Assembly (NCBI GenBank): GCA_037176905.1
Contig: JBBBWG010027979.1
Span: 1-34,812 of the forward strand
Reading direction: 5' to 3'
DNA length: 34,812 bases
DNA from: Azolla pinnata
Lineage: Eukaryota; Streptophyta; Polypodiopsida; Salviniales; Salviniaceae
Each line of letters begins with the position of its first letter. The stretch's first letter is position 1. A program made the translations under genes and the position numbers. Below, one piece after another: positions 1-12,364 of the stretch. The notes under the pieces were generated by a model. That model searched no databases and was not told where the DNA came from. It saw only the letters and a program-made list of their open reading frames with translations.

Positions 1-252
1 TCCCCGCGCTCCCCACCGCCGCCGCCGTTCGCCGCCTCCTCGCCGCCGCCGCCGCCGCCGCCGCCCAACATTAACTACAACAACTCTGCGCTGCACTTCT
101 ATAGACAGATACATTATGCATATAGATCTTCTCCCTCTAAGTATCAGCCACGATCAAATCATCTATATATATATATAGATTATCATCATCATCGTCACTG
201 CCGTCACCATCACCATCACCATCACCATCACCATCACCATCATCACCATCAC

Positions 253-286
<34 letters not shown>

Positions 287-506
287 GTGCCTTCCTTCTG
301 ATTTCCCTCATTTTCGACTTCCCATGCATGCATATAAATAAACAAAGCAACCGTGCCCACGATTCTGCGCCTCAACACCCAGCTCGAATAACATTAGAAA
401 AGCCTTTCAATCACACGCTCCTTTATAAGAAACAATGACCATTCCAAGATCTCCTTGATGGCTACAAAGAATACAACGAACTCTTTCTTTTGCAGCTACA
501 GCTGAC
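1..506. repeat. 3' flank of PIG-N with GCC and CAT/CAC microsatellites
   Basis: No gene is visible here. Positions 13-65 are a (GCC)n-rich tract and 181-287 is an interrupted (CAT)n/(CAC)n microsatellite. The open frames over it only encode Met/Val or His runs and are repeat artefacts. The interval just left of 507 would hold the 3' UTR of the leftward PIG-N gene. Confidence 0.8.
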
Positions 507-3500
507 TTACACCGACTTTACTTGTTCTTGCCGGACCACTTCAAGATCTCGCGTCAAATAATTGGTGATGGCAAAAAGAAGTAATACAAACACCACCTGT
601 GCACTCATGATACCGAAATGACTGATGCTCTGCCCAATTTCCAACCAGCTTCCTGTATTCCGGACCTTCCAAAAACACAACCATTCCGAAACCGGGAAGG
701 TTTTGAGTACCAAACCGGGGGTGGGGCTGCTTGCTTGTTAGATAAGAAGCCACAGAAAAGCAATACAAAAATAAATAAACTTACAAGAAAGAAGAAGTGG
801 ATTGTCATCACATCTGAGAACAGCATCACCACAAAGAAGCAGCCCAACCTCGGGAGATTGAGAAGCTTCATAACAGCACTGAAGGCACACCTGAAAATCA
901 AGAACGAGATTCGAAATTCTTCTTGAGGAGGGGACGAACTATCCAACCACCGTCATAGATGAGAAACAGAACCACCAAAAAAAAAAAGCTCACATGACGA
1001 GAATGAACGGTATCAGCAGCTTCCACACCAAGAGGGCGGCCATGATGAACGGCTGCGAAAAAAGAAACATATATGAGTACAAATACATATGATGTATCCA
1101 TGGAATGAAAAGAAATTCGGGAGCGGTGTAATGTACACTGAAAACTGTGATGAATCGATAAACCGACGAGATCTCAAAACTTGCAAGACTCGCCACGTTA
1201 CCGGTCCCAAAGAAAGCGACATTGATCAACACTATCTGCACCCAGCAAACATCAAGACCTTAGGTTTTTAAACTAGTTACCTTTTTCATGTAACGTACTC
1301 AGTCTAAAAACTCAGTATGTCACAGTAACATGGAATTGCGAGTTGTGACAAAATCAGTTTAAAAACTCAGCATATACCTTCTTATGTCACAACTCGCTAT
1401 TCCACACACAAAAAACAGCACGTCGTAGATTGTGGAACAGCAACAACAAATCATGCAATTGTCTTGCGTCAATACAGAGGCCAAACAACTTACAAAGCAT
1501 AGCGGAACTCGCATATCAGCAAGCTTCAAAGCCCTGTTGGCTTTTAATGGAGCAGGTACTGAAAGATCAACAAAGGACACCGTGTCCAACGACACCCCAT
1601 AATGATCGGTGCGTATGCTAGCATTCATGAGCACAGCTTCTACTACAATCCACGCCATCAATACCAGAGCCAAAGCACTGTAGAATAATGCTTCGTACCT
1701 GGAAGTGTGATATAGAAGAAGAGATCTGTGAGGGAGAACAAAAAACAGCCATTCATCTGAAAGTTTATTTCTATCGACAATGCCAATGGAGATGTGGCAA
1801 CTGTTCTAACAACGAAACACGACAGCAGCATTTTGTAACGTGTTTATAACAGCCGATTCATGTCTTCTACTTGTTTAAACTTTGGAAAGTGCGACCCGAA
1901 TGCTTTCATAGACAGAAAATCCCAAGATGGGACCTTGCTGAAACATCCGGTGATTAGATCCTCTTTTCCTTGCACTTCTCCACATCCCCTCTAAAGTGGA
2001 TCAACAATTACTCCTTCCACTCCTTGTTTAAGTAGGGCCAAAGACTCTACGACACTAAATACTGTTTGTAGGCAGCACGTGACACGGTAAACTCCTTTAA
2101 TCATACAGCGACATTATACAAACGAAGTCACAATCTTACCCGATTGAAAGGAGCAAAAAGGTTGGGGCGAATCCTAAGAAGATGGATGTTAATCTGCTTA
2201 AAATGTCTGGGGGTGAAAATACCGGTACTCCAATAGGCAGTCCTGTCGCATTGAAATCGATGATACCCCATTAGATGCATGCTTCCAGCGTATGCCTCCC
2301 ATAAACAATCATATTGTTTTAATTCAAAGATTCGAGGGAAATTTACATGCCTGCAAGGATCCAGTTTATGATCTGAATATGCACAGGAAGTCCTCTATTT
2401 TGGGCGCGGGAAGAAGTGGAAATCCAAACCATGACTGTGGACATTGCCACAAGAGAAATCTACAAAATAGAAACACGTGTTTTAATTGCTATACCTCCAA
2501 AACACAGATTATGAATGCCTCGGTCTTTTCAACACCAAAGGAGTACCTGAATTAGAAAGACTCCACTTAGATTCTTCGACTTTCTTGTTTGCTCGCGCAC
2601 GATAGACCGCCACGTTTGATCGTATGGAAGAGAATAATAATTCAACCATTGGCTCCAAAAGGCAAGGAGGATTACGAGTATTCCACTAAAAACACTGCAA
2701 CAGAAAATTACAAACAACATGCAGACTGCCTTGAAAAGAGCCCGAGGCCTCGTCTAACACACTGTAAGATAGCATGCTCATTGCTTACTTGTATTTACCA
2801 AAATCCCAAGCACACAAATTATGAGAAATATATCTTATAGCTGCCTAGGATTCGGAAAATACAAAGCATAAAAGAATTTGGATATTTTCATAGTAGAGTG
2901 AACATTACTTTAGATAGACTGTTACAAATAAAAAGCACTTACACAAGGACAATATTGTCGGCAATATGTACAGGCATGAGAGTAAATCCTGAGAGCAACC
3001 AGCAAGAAGCCCATATAAAACTTGGGACCATTGACAATCCTGGGGTATCACATGAAACCATGACGGCACCTACAACCCCTGCTGCAAGAAAAACTCCAGT
3101 GTACACCTCTCTTTTGAAGAAACTCAAGACCTATAAAGAAAATAAGAGCAATCATATTTTGAACCGATAGAGTTACAAAACAAACACTAAAGTATGATTC
3201 GTTCTATTTATCTCTTCTTTATTACACCAGTTCCTCTCGTTTTCTGCAAAACGCCACTGGTCAACCCCAAAACAGGAGACAGCTAAAGATTACTTTGGTA
3301 ATTGACCATACAATTCCACAAAACCTAGTGAAGTTTCAGTTGGCCACATCGATGTACAAATGACAGGTGTAATACTTGGTTGATGACATTTTGCCAAATT
3401 AACAACCCAAACTAGAATGAACAAGATATCCTAGCATGGAACCATACCAGCATTTCTAGCACCAATAGTGACACCCCAACAGCAAAGGATGTCCTGATGA

Positions 3501-6500
3501 AGAAGCGTATCCGTGACGTCCGTACTGCACTCCAGATATGGCTCAGAATATTGGAATCGCTAAATATCTCTGTCCAGAAAAACAGTGCGAGCCCAAGATA
3601 TGCATGGTATAGAAGTGGCGCTTGTTCTATCAAAAGGATGGTTGAGCAAACCCCCATTATCCCAGTTCCACATATCCGTACCTAATACAGCCACGACCAC
3701 AGCTTAAAAATGTGATGTACACAACCAACAGCAACAATCGAAGGTGTTACTTATAATCAAACAAAGATTGAAACAGGGGTGTGGCCAGTCTGATTAAGGG
3801 AGGTGTTAACAGAAAAACGATCATTGCTGCTTAGAGAGAGACTATAATCACATACAATTTCTTCAGTTAAGTGAACCAATCTCCACAATTACGTATTTGC
3901 GTATTTTCCTAGAAAGAAAGCGCCTTGCGTATACAAGTGAGACAAAAATAACGCATTCTGAAGTGCCTACAGACTGGTTTTTAAAATTATTCCACTTTTA
4001 TAAAAGAGGATGTACAGCAAATAAACTACACTGGTTACCATGATTTTTTTCTGCCGTACTGGTAACTTCGCCACTGATTTCAATGGGTTAACCAAAAATG
4101 ACGTATAGTTCTTGATCACGTACAAAAGTATGTAGACCATCCAGCCTAGATAACCCATTGTGACTGTACCCATCAAGAAGAACCAATCATATGTCTGAAA
4201 ATAATGCAGCCCTGAAAGCGAGAGGGTAATGAGCTCTTGCGACAGCTTTATAGCTTCGTCATATTGATGTTTGTCGATCAAAACCCTTATTTCCTTCACA
4301 ATTTCTTCATATCCGGCAAGAGGAATAAATGGTTTAAAATTCAAGGATGTGGCTTGTTTCAATTCTGTGCACATGTAAGCAAAAGAAGCTGAGGAAGACG
4401 TATGTAATATCAGATCACCTTCAGATTGCAATTCAATGCTTTTAAATTTTGACATCAATTAGTATCGGATACGAGATTTTAGAAGGAATTGATTCAGTAT
4501 CTGCTTTGCATTGGCATAAACAGCTTCGGCTTTTTCCACCTATTACACGTTGTGAAAATATTTAGTAAAGGAGAAAGTGGGCACATAAAAGTATGAAATC
4601 ACCAAAACGGCCTTAACGTTTTCATGGAACGCCAATATATACCAACATAAACTATTAGATAATAAAGCAAGCCACTGTCAGTATCATCAGACACCTGATT
4701 CTTAATTACCTACCTCATTGATGTCCAAGTAGTCAATCGGCAATGCCCCAACAGAATTTAATGGGCATGGAAGGCCTAAAAGAGTAGACTGCCAGGAGAC
4801 CAAACAAGATTAAAACACACGAACAATTAAAACAAAATCACGACACATCTTAAATTTTTGGACAAAAATTTTGTGGTAAGAAGAGTACTCAGATGATAGA
4901 TCAAGAGCCCATCACCATAAGAGGTGCGATATCACCCTGATTGACATCGATGCGTTCATAATCTCCAAGACCCCAACTAGAAGGCGTTGGAGGATGATGC
5001 TCATGCTGGTCAACAAACTTTTCCTCATCATCACCATAATCTTCTGGACTAGCAGGGCTTGGCTTCCGCACACCAGCTCCCCAAACCACAAGTGGTGTCT
5101 CTGTGTTTGTCGGATGACCATCTCCATGGCTTCCTGGGGTAGTAAAATATTCCTAGGTCAGATGTACTAGAATATGTGTTATCATTATCGATAAGGGAAA
5201 ACCTTGAAATACCCCAAAGTTACCCTTATCCTGTTCTTCTATCATTCTGAGGTTGAGACAGGGTTTAAAAGCAGAACTCCTGGGGTATTTCCCAGTTCTC
5301 CTTTTCTATGCGAAGTAGTGAAGTTAAAGAGATATACCTTTCTCACTCATTCCATGATCTGCCGTAAATATATACGCAGTCTGCTGATCCGGAAATAATT
5401 TTTCTACTAGTTCAACCGTCGCCTTGACTCCAGAATCCACAACTTCTATGTTATTCAAATATATAGGTGAAAATGGCCGATGAGCATGACCATTTGTATC
5501 ACAACCAAGGAGATGCAAAAAGATCACTACTTGATCTTCATACAAATGTTTATGAATCTCTGGATCATCATTAGACTGGTTCAAGAGCTCACCCACCCTT
5601 TCAAATGACCATTCATCCAAAAATGATGCATCTGCACAGAAAAAAAAGAAAGAATAAAGGAAATGGATGTGTCATAATGAAACCCTAAGAAGCCTCTACA
5701 AATGTTTCCACAGTTCAAAGAATAAGTCACAAAACCTGCAGCGAAATCTTCATATTCCTGGGGATACACTTTCCAATGGGTATTCGACAAGTGTCCACAA
5801 AACATTGGCACAATATCTGGACTGCCATAAGCAAACGTGTGTCTACTTCTGTTAAAAATCGAGTCAAACTCCACAGGATTTGCTTTCCAACCTAAAACAA
5901 GCATATTCTTCTTAGCCGTTAATCAAACATCCGCAGGAAAACTAAGCATCATTGCCCACCATACAAGCTGCATATTTTCGTAATCGTCAACCTCATTAAC
6001 TCAAAGATATAAAGATATTGAAGACTTAAATGTCAAAAGATACCGTCTAGATGCCTATGAGCCAAACCTGTTAGAGCTCATATCCAGCTCAACTGATTAG
6101 CATAACAAGAAATGCCATTTTGCAGATAAAACCCACATACCCTTTGTTACAGCACTGGGGTCTTCATAGAAACCAGCAATAATTGCAACGTGTCCAGGAC
6201 GAGACTCTGTAGGGGGTCGGGCATGGGAAACTCCCCAGCGTCCCTCAGTTTGAATAATACTCCTTAGGAAAGGGGCCCTATATCTCCCATTCCCATCCAT
6301 CTCGTAGAACTTATCAGCTCGTAATCCGTCAGCTACATCCAATAGGAAATATTTAAAATTACCCACAAACATAAAGTGCATTGATGAAACAAATAACCCT
6401 ACACAGCGTCGGTGTAGTTAGAATGTTGTGGCTTTCGGTTCCTTTTTTAAGCATGATATCTGTGTACTACGATCAAGAAACTCATGGAGCACAACAGATC

Positions 6501-8123
6501 GAAAGTGCACGCCAGAGAAGGAAATATAGAAGAACAACGAAAGTACGACAAGTTAAATCTATCAAGAATCACAATGGAATACTATTCATTCAAAAGTATT
6601 GAATTAAAAATTGCCGCATTAATTTGATGACAAAAGAAGAAGAATTTCAATGTGTACATGTTGCAGACGCAACATGTTTTCAGGAAAGCTTTCTAGACAA
6701 CTAGGAAGACAAACGTTTTTTCTTTCCTTTGCTCTCTACAGTACGTATGAAAACCCTTACTAAATTAGTGCTGAGAAATAGACGCAAATTTATGGGCAGA
6801 TAACACAACAAACTGGTGTTCGGGTAACATTCGACGATCCATATATAGCTGGTGCTACATCTTGCGCATCCCAATTTAAGATGTATTTCGACTTAGATCT
6901 GCATTAATTCTAAACCATGTCGTTTACCTTGAGCGTTTCTACTCCTATTGCAGTCTCCACCATTTTACTTAATAATTCTTTGTCATTGGTGTATACTTCT
7001 CGCTTCCCCTCTCGTTCTCGTGCACACATATACACAACACTGTGTATATTAATCACGCTCTAGACCTAAATATTTACAACAGCTGGAGAGAAACATGTCG
7101 CTGTGTATATCCTAGTGAAAATCACGAAATAATCTGTTGCTAGGGAGCTCAACCGTTGTGCAGTCCTACTGATACACGATAAATATGTAAATCAATTCAG
7201 TTTCGATGGAGAAAAAAATCAACCATGATCACTGTTGTCCGTAGCACTGTGAAACGGAGATCCAAAGATCATATACAGGCCAACGAAGAGAAAAATAACA
7301 GGAAAAGAATGGAAATGACATGCCAAAAAGATCATTTTTTCATTCGAATGGGAAACCACGTTAGACCTGGGAAATGCTCTGCATACCATGCCTATAAGCA
7401 CTGCAATTCATGGAGTCTCGGAAGCTTTCTTTTATGATCAAGGCTCAGAAGCAACGCAGCATGATCATTGGTGGTGAATCTAACCAAAAAACTGGGGAAA
7501 GATTGTCGCTACACTGGTAAAGTTCTAGAAGTATTATCTGAGCAAAAATGAGTTTTGCTTCGGTCCTTGAGAATATTATGCGAGACGCAACTCGCAACAA
7601 TTGGCAAGAATCGATCTTGAAGGCATCGGCATCAAATGTAGGAGATGGAAGAACCAATGGGAATATTCAATGGCTAAAAAACATACGAAGCTGGCCAAAA
7701 AACACGTGCATTTCTGGGAGGTGAAAAAAGAACATGGAAGCGAAGCAGATCGAGGAGGATCGATGTGGAAAAAAAATTGGAATGCACGTTCGGGAATGAA
7801 ACGGGAGCAGAAAACTGAGAATTGACCGATGTGCATGGCTTTGATAATTCAAAAGATTTGTGAATTATGGCTCTAGAATCAGACCACGAGATACGGGATG
7901 AATGGGAGAGGAGATAGGGAGGAAGGGAGGGCGTACCTATGAAGAGGACGAGGCGTTTCGCGGGCGCGTGTGTGCGAGGCTCGACAGGATCCATGCCATG
8001 GACGATGGGAGTCTTGAAGTAGATGTCGAAGATGCTGAGCATGTAGAGAGCGTGTAGGATGAAGCCGAGGACGACGAGCAAGGCCTCCGTCCAGCGCCGC
8101 TCCATCGCCATCTCCCCCGCCAT
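507..8123 (-). CDS. PIGN: GPI ethanolamine phosphate transferase 1 (PIG-N/Mcd4), 18 coding exons
   Basis: Adds ethanolamine phosphate to the first mannose of the GPI-anchor precursor in the ER. Coding exons as read on the minus strand: 8123-7937, 6332-6141, 5891-5736, 5631-5338, 5133-4916, 4788-4714, 4539-4473, 4364-4039, 3681-3448, 3130-2943, 2694-2547, 2459-2351, 2242-2140, 1698-1494, 1235-1137, 1052-994, 890-785, 665-507. They sum to 2925 nt with matching phases, giving 974 residues, close to plant PIG-N length. An N-terminal membrane anchor (about 12-35) precedes an alkaline-phosphatase-type lumenal domain: IADGLRAD (metal Asp64), PTESRPGH (probable nucleophile Thr104), [11 protein letters not shown], and FTADHG (Asp270, His271) followed by SHGDGHP. 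The C-terminal half is a run of membrane segments, including [10 protein letters not shown] near the end. All introns are GT-AG except intron 12, which appears to use a GC donor. The ATG at 8123 is followed by two in-frame ATGs within six codons, so the start could be slightly later. Intron 1 (6333-7936) shows no other gene. Confidence 0.95.
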
Positions 8124-9100
8124 AGCCGCTTCTTTCTGCTTCTTTCTGCTTCTTTCTGTGTTTTTGTTGGGTTTTGCCTGTCTGTTTTTTCGCTTCTTTC
8201 TCTTGTTTTCTTTTCTTTCACAAGTTTATTAAACTCCCAAAATACCCCTGTGATTTGGCACATATTCCCAAAATGCCCCTCTAGAGTTCTTCTGTTTTTG
8301 ACCTTTGTTATTTCTTCTGAGAGATTACCCTTCTTATTCTTCTGATCTCTGAGTGTGGTTCAATGTTCCTTTTGTTTCCTCTTCTTCTTCTTCTTCTTCT
8401 TCTTCCTTTTTTCTAACCAAGATCCTTCCATTATCAAATAAATGATACAAAGGAGATCAGCTAAACTGATCAACGTACACATCGTAAGATAACCCATAAC
8501 AATAGAATTGGTTTGCTTATAAAATTTAGGGTGCAGAAAAAAATTAACCCCTCGGCTACTACATTTCAATCGTAATCCTCGATAGCAACCCACCTTTTGA
8601 TGGTAGTAGCAACAATGCGTACCTTAAAATTATATACCTTTAGTCTTTCTCAAACCCTCCTTCATTGTTGAGATAAAGATAACACCTTCAATTCATGGGT
8701 GGAGTTAACAGCCAACTATGATCAATTTAATTCTATTTTAAGCCATGTGATATCCTCATAAAAATTGGAAAAAGATACCATAATCTATAGAACTGTGTTC
8801 CTTTTGTTTCTCGTAAGTAAATCGGTTTTATATCTTATACTACAAAGCCAGGGAGTTCATCATTCCGTTACCGTATTACCAAATGTCAATATGATTATAT
8901 TCAGTATCAAATAACCTTGTAGAATCAAGCTCCGACTAGTTGCTTGTGCCAATTACTTACAACACTAGATCCACGTCCATACACAAGGACTACATGACAA
9001 TATCTCGATAACCATTAAGCTGAATGTATCAATCGATGCTTGAATGATAAGGCTAGTATATTATTGCTAGACCCATTTTGGTGAGACTTCGATGACATGC

Positions 9101-9164
9101 TAAGTTCTAATTACCCACATACTTGGTCCTATTAAGTTCTAATTACCCACATACTTGGTCCTAT
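9101..9164. repeat. Perfect 32-bp tandem duplication
   Basis: Two identical adjacent 32-bp units, 9101-9132 and 9133-9164, each beginning TAAGTTCTAATTACC. There are no differences between copies, so the duplication is recent or is a slipped-strand product. Confidence 0.95.
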
Positions 9165-9251
9165 TTAGACTAACAATTTAATATATCTCTTGTAGACCAA
9201 ATTGAGTTTGTAAAGAGTTATTCATGTGTATGAACGCGGTATATAAACGCT

Positions 9252-9586
9252 TAACAAAATTATAAATTACATTTTAACGCCTACTAAAGCTTAAATTACA
9301 AACTTATGCCTAATTTGAATAATCAATAATCAATTAATTTCTTAGCACCAAATTAATACGTTAATCGATTAAGATTTTATTAAAATGTTTTGGTAAATAT
9401 AATGTCATTAGTTATTAAAAAAAGCCCATTGGACTACAATGTCTTAGATATAAGGACATAACAATCCATTAGTGGGAAGCGATTAGGAATAAAAATCAAT
9501 CAACATTATACTAACGGAATTAGTTGGATGTTAATTTTTAGTGGAATATAAGGGTGGGCGTTAAAATACGATTTATAATTTTGTTA
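9252..9586. mobile_element. Widely spaced inverted repeat, possible MITE-like element
   Basis: The left arm 9252-9281 (TAACAAAATTATAAAT then ATTTTAACGCC) pairs with the reverse complement of 9557-9586 at about 27 of 30 positions. The arms enclose about 275 bp of AT-rich non-coding DNA. Terminal inverted repeats around a short non-coding core are typical of miniature DNA transposons. I cannot find a convincing target-site duplication, so the family and exact ends are not assigned. A chance AT-rich inverted repeat is possible but unlikely at this arm length. Confidence 0.45.
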
Positions 9587-10740
9587 TATATTTTTTAGTA
9601 ATTCTCCCTATAATATATATTACTGTGTCTAGTCATGAATTTCTTATCTTTGCATATTTTATTCAAGACAGATCTTTCTTCAACACTTAAAGGGAATCTT
9701 TTTTTAAAGTTGAAATATTGCTTAAGATATGCTCATCATTGCTACTTTTATGTAAATAATAGTCAGTAAAATTATGGACAAATGCACGAAATTGTCTCAA
9801 TTTACTATTTTTTTGAATATTGATGCCTAACAGATTTTACGTAATTAACTTTGATATCAGCCCACATTTTTTGTAAACGATCATTAATAAATCAATAAGA
9901 AATTTACGTATTTCTAGGTCTTTTTTTTCGTGCAGAAGTAATAGAACCAACTATATACAAGAAACCTAAAGGTGGATACTAGTGATTTACCTCAATCTTT
10001 TGATGAGTTGTGAAGTACATTTTCATTATAATTTTTTTTCAGATTCTTTTTGATGTTGCATCAATTCTAGTTTTTAATATTCATTAATTGATATGATTAG
10101 ATAAACTAGCTATTTGGTTGGTTGGTTGATTGATTGATTGATAACAGGCATCAAATTGTAATGCAAACAAGATTTGCATCGATCGAACTGAAAATCGCAA
10201 GAAATTATTGCACCGAACAGGGTGACGAATCGAGGCATTCATCGGTAATCTTCCCCATGATAGCGTTAGATATTGTAATCCAGATTGGCGTGAAGTACAA
10301 CAGAATCGTAAGCATGCCGCGAGCTCGATTCATTATCGGCTTGCAATGCACTCGATTCGGAACAAACAACTCGAAAGGAAAGTCAAGCTTGTCAAGTTAT
10401 AGTCGGACTCCAACACAACCAGCCAACCGTGTCTAAAAATAGGAAGCACCGTCGAGAGAGTCTTTCCCGTTCGAGCCAGCCACCGATGACAAGTGTGAAA
10501 CTTAGCCATGGATGTAGAATGGATACAACCAATGCACGACGACAAGCCATCGAAACATGTCGATTGCTATTATTGGGCAGATTCTCGAATTGATCAGCAG
10601 TTTCATCCACATGCAGCAGCCAGAGCAGCAAGAAAACTGTATAGCAAAAAAAACCATGTGCAAGGAAGCCATGGCAACAGCAAAAACGATCCGTCCATAA
10701 GTCAGACGATCGCATGCATGCATTCGATGCGAAATCAATG

Positions 10741-11478
10741 GATGGCACATGCACACACATTCATTTGACAGACGCGTAGTATACATACACCCTTGCGCAC
10801 ATACATAGACATGGGCACATCCGTGCACAAACTGATGTGTTTACACATGAACCACACGCTTTACACCATATGCATTCATGCATGCCCACTGCACGCATGT
10901 ACGCATGCACGCATACATACAATACCCATGCATACATATCATGCATGCACGCGTACATACATACCACGCATGCATGCATATCATACATACCACGCATGCA
11001 CGCATACATACATACCACGCATGCACGCATGCATGCATACCTATCATGCATGCATGCAGGCATACAGACACATCCACACGCAAAGCTATGTATGTACACT
11101 ATGCATGTACATCATAGCTGGACCGCACGACTTACATGTGCATGCATGCATGCATGCGCCGCATACATAGAGACACCCACATAGAGACATACCTGCATGG
11201 CACACATACATAAACAAACACACCCATGCATGTGTACCCATGCATGTATGTGTATGCATGTGTGTATGCATGTATGTGTATGCATGTATGTGTATGCATG
11301 TATGTGTATGCATGTATGTCTATGCATGCATGNNNNNNNNNNNNNNNNNNNNNNNNNNNNNNNNNNNNNNNNNNNNNNNNNNNNNNNNNNNNNNNNNNNN
11401 NNNNNNNNNNNNNNNNNNNNNNNNNNNNNNNNATGCATGTATGTCTATGCATGCATGCATGTGTATGCATGCATGCAT
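10741..11478. repeat. Compound CATA/ATGC/TGTA microsatellite around an assembly gap
   Basis: About 640 bp of interrupted tetranucleotide repeats. CATA/CACGCATG-type units run to about 11200 and TGTATGCATG units flank the gap at 11333-11432. Every frame gives Cys/Met/His/Ala-rich shadow peptides with no protein character. The tract alternates purine and pyrimidine for long stretches. Confidence 0.95.
11333..11432. other. Assembly gap of 100 N
   Basis: Exactly 100 N residues inside the microsatellite. A round 100 is the usual placeholder for a gap of unknown size, so the true repeat length here is not known. Both flanks carry the same repeat, so the gap is probably a collapsed or unresolved array. 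Confidence 0.98.
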
Positions 11479-11639
11479 GGGGGACATGCAGGAATTCAGG
11501 CCGTTGTTTGTTCTTACTAGATTTTGAACGTTAGAGCTTCCGTCTTCTCCCCGCCTCATCCTCCTGCTCCAAGAAGAAAATGGTTGCTGTGACGATGCAG
11601 ACGAAGCGCAAGACAAGGATCGATCACACAGGAAGCTGA

Positions 11640-11965
11640 AGAAGACGAAGCAGCAGCAGAAGAAGAAGAAGAAGAAGAAGAAGAAGAGGAAGATACGCGT
11701 GACAGATCCGAAGGCACAAGATGCAAGAAGCAGGAGGCGTCGTAGATCGAATGCGGAAGATGCAAGAAGCCACGGTGTAGTAGATCGGAGGCAGAAGGTG
11801 CAAGAGGCCAAGGTGTCGACGGATCGAAGGCAGAAGATGCAAGAAGCGGAGGTGTAGATCGAAGGCAGAAGAGGCAGAAGATGCAAGAAGCGAAGGTGTA
11901 GATCGAAGGCAGAAGAGGCAGAAGATGCAAAGGCGTAGATTGTAGATCGTAGATCGTAGATCGAG
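11640..11965. repeat. (AAG)n tract and six-copy 38-44 bp minisatellite
   Basis: An (AAG)n tract at about 11655-11690 leads into a minisatellite. Its unit starts AGATGCAAGAAG or a close variant at about 11719, 11758, 11796, 11835, 11879 and 11923, so spacing is 38-39 bp and then 44 bp. Units end near GTAGATCGAAGGCAG. It sits some 400 bp upstream of the EF-hand gene and could be part of its promoter or leader. Long open frames on the minus strand are repeat products. Confidence 0.85.
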
Positions 11966-12293
11966 GACATCAGAAGGAGCTCGGACGAGGACAGCGTAGG
12001 ACTGGCGATGCCGTCGGCAGCACCCTTGGATAGCAAACGACGGGAAGAAGCGCCGAGAAACTTCTCAACGGAACACGAAGCTTAAGAAGACGGAGAGATT
12101 AGACGAAAAAATCAAACAGAAGGTAAGAAACCATTCCTCTACCACCGTCTCTTTCTCTCTGCCTAGCTCACACGGAAAGGAAGAGACGGCCAAGCTTCCT
12201 ATAATCGGAAAGAGCAGACAAAGTAACGAGCTTCCTTCTTGTTTGCTTGGAAAATAGACAGTTTCCTCTGATAAGCAAACAATCCAGGTTCCT

Positions 12294-12337
<44 letters not shown>
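12294..12337 (+). repeat. (CT)n microsatellite in the probable 5' leader of the EF-hand gene
   Basis: About 44 bp of uninterrupted CT dinucleotides end 27 bp before the ATG at 12365. CT-rich tracts are common in plant 5' UTRs and core promoters, so this probably lies in the leader or at the transcription start. Confidence 0.85.
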
Positions 12338-12340
<3 letters not shown>

Positions 12341-12364
12341 CTTGGAGTCGACAGGCTCCTAACA

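Larger units (their letters stand above)
8124..10740. other. AT-rich spacer upstream of PIG-N
   Basis: No coding sequence is recognisable. It would hold the PIG-N promoter and 5' UTR (8124-8350 is T-rich on the plus strand), a (TTC)n run at about 8382-8407, and a (TTGG)n/(TTGA)n run at about 10113-10140. From 8.6 to 10.1 kb it is strongly AT-rich, with stops in all frames. Confidence 0.7.

Noticed and set aside
3967..4458. Start codon within PIG-N exon 8 as a separate 163-residue gene
   Set aside because: The C-terminal part is PIG-N exon 8; the first residues are intron 7 sequence, removed by a phase-matched GT-AG splice (4473 to 4364).
10793..11184. Cys/His-rich frames resembling metal-binding peptides
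   Set aside because: They are products of CATA/ATGC microsatellite DNA, seen in every frame on both strands.
11320..12036. 238-residue minus-strand open frame
   Set aside because: It crosses the N gap and translates minisatellite and AAG repeats into Leu/Ser/Phe runs; there are no domains.
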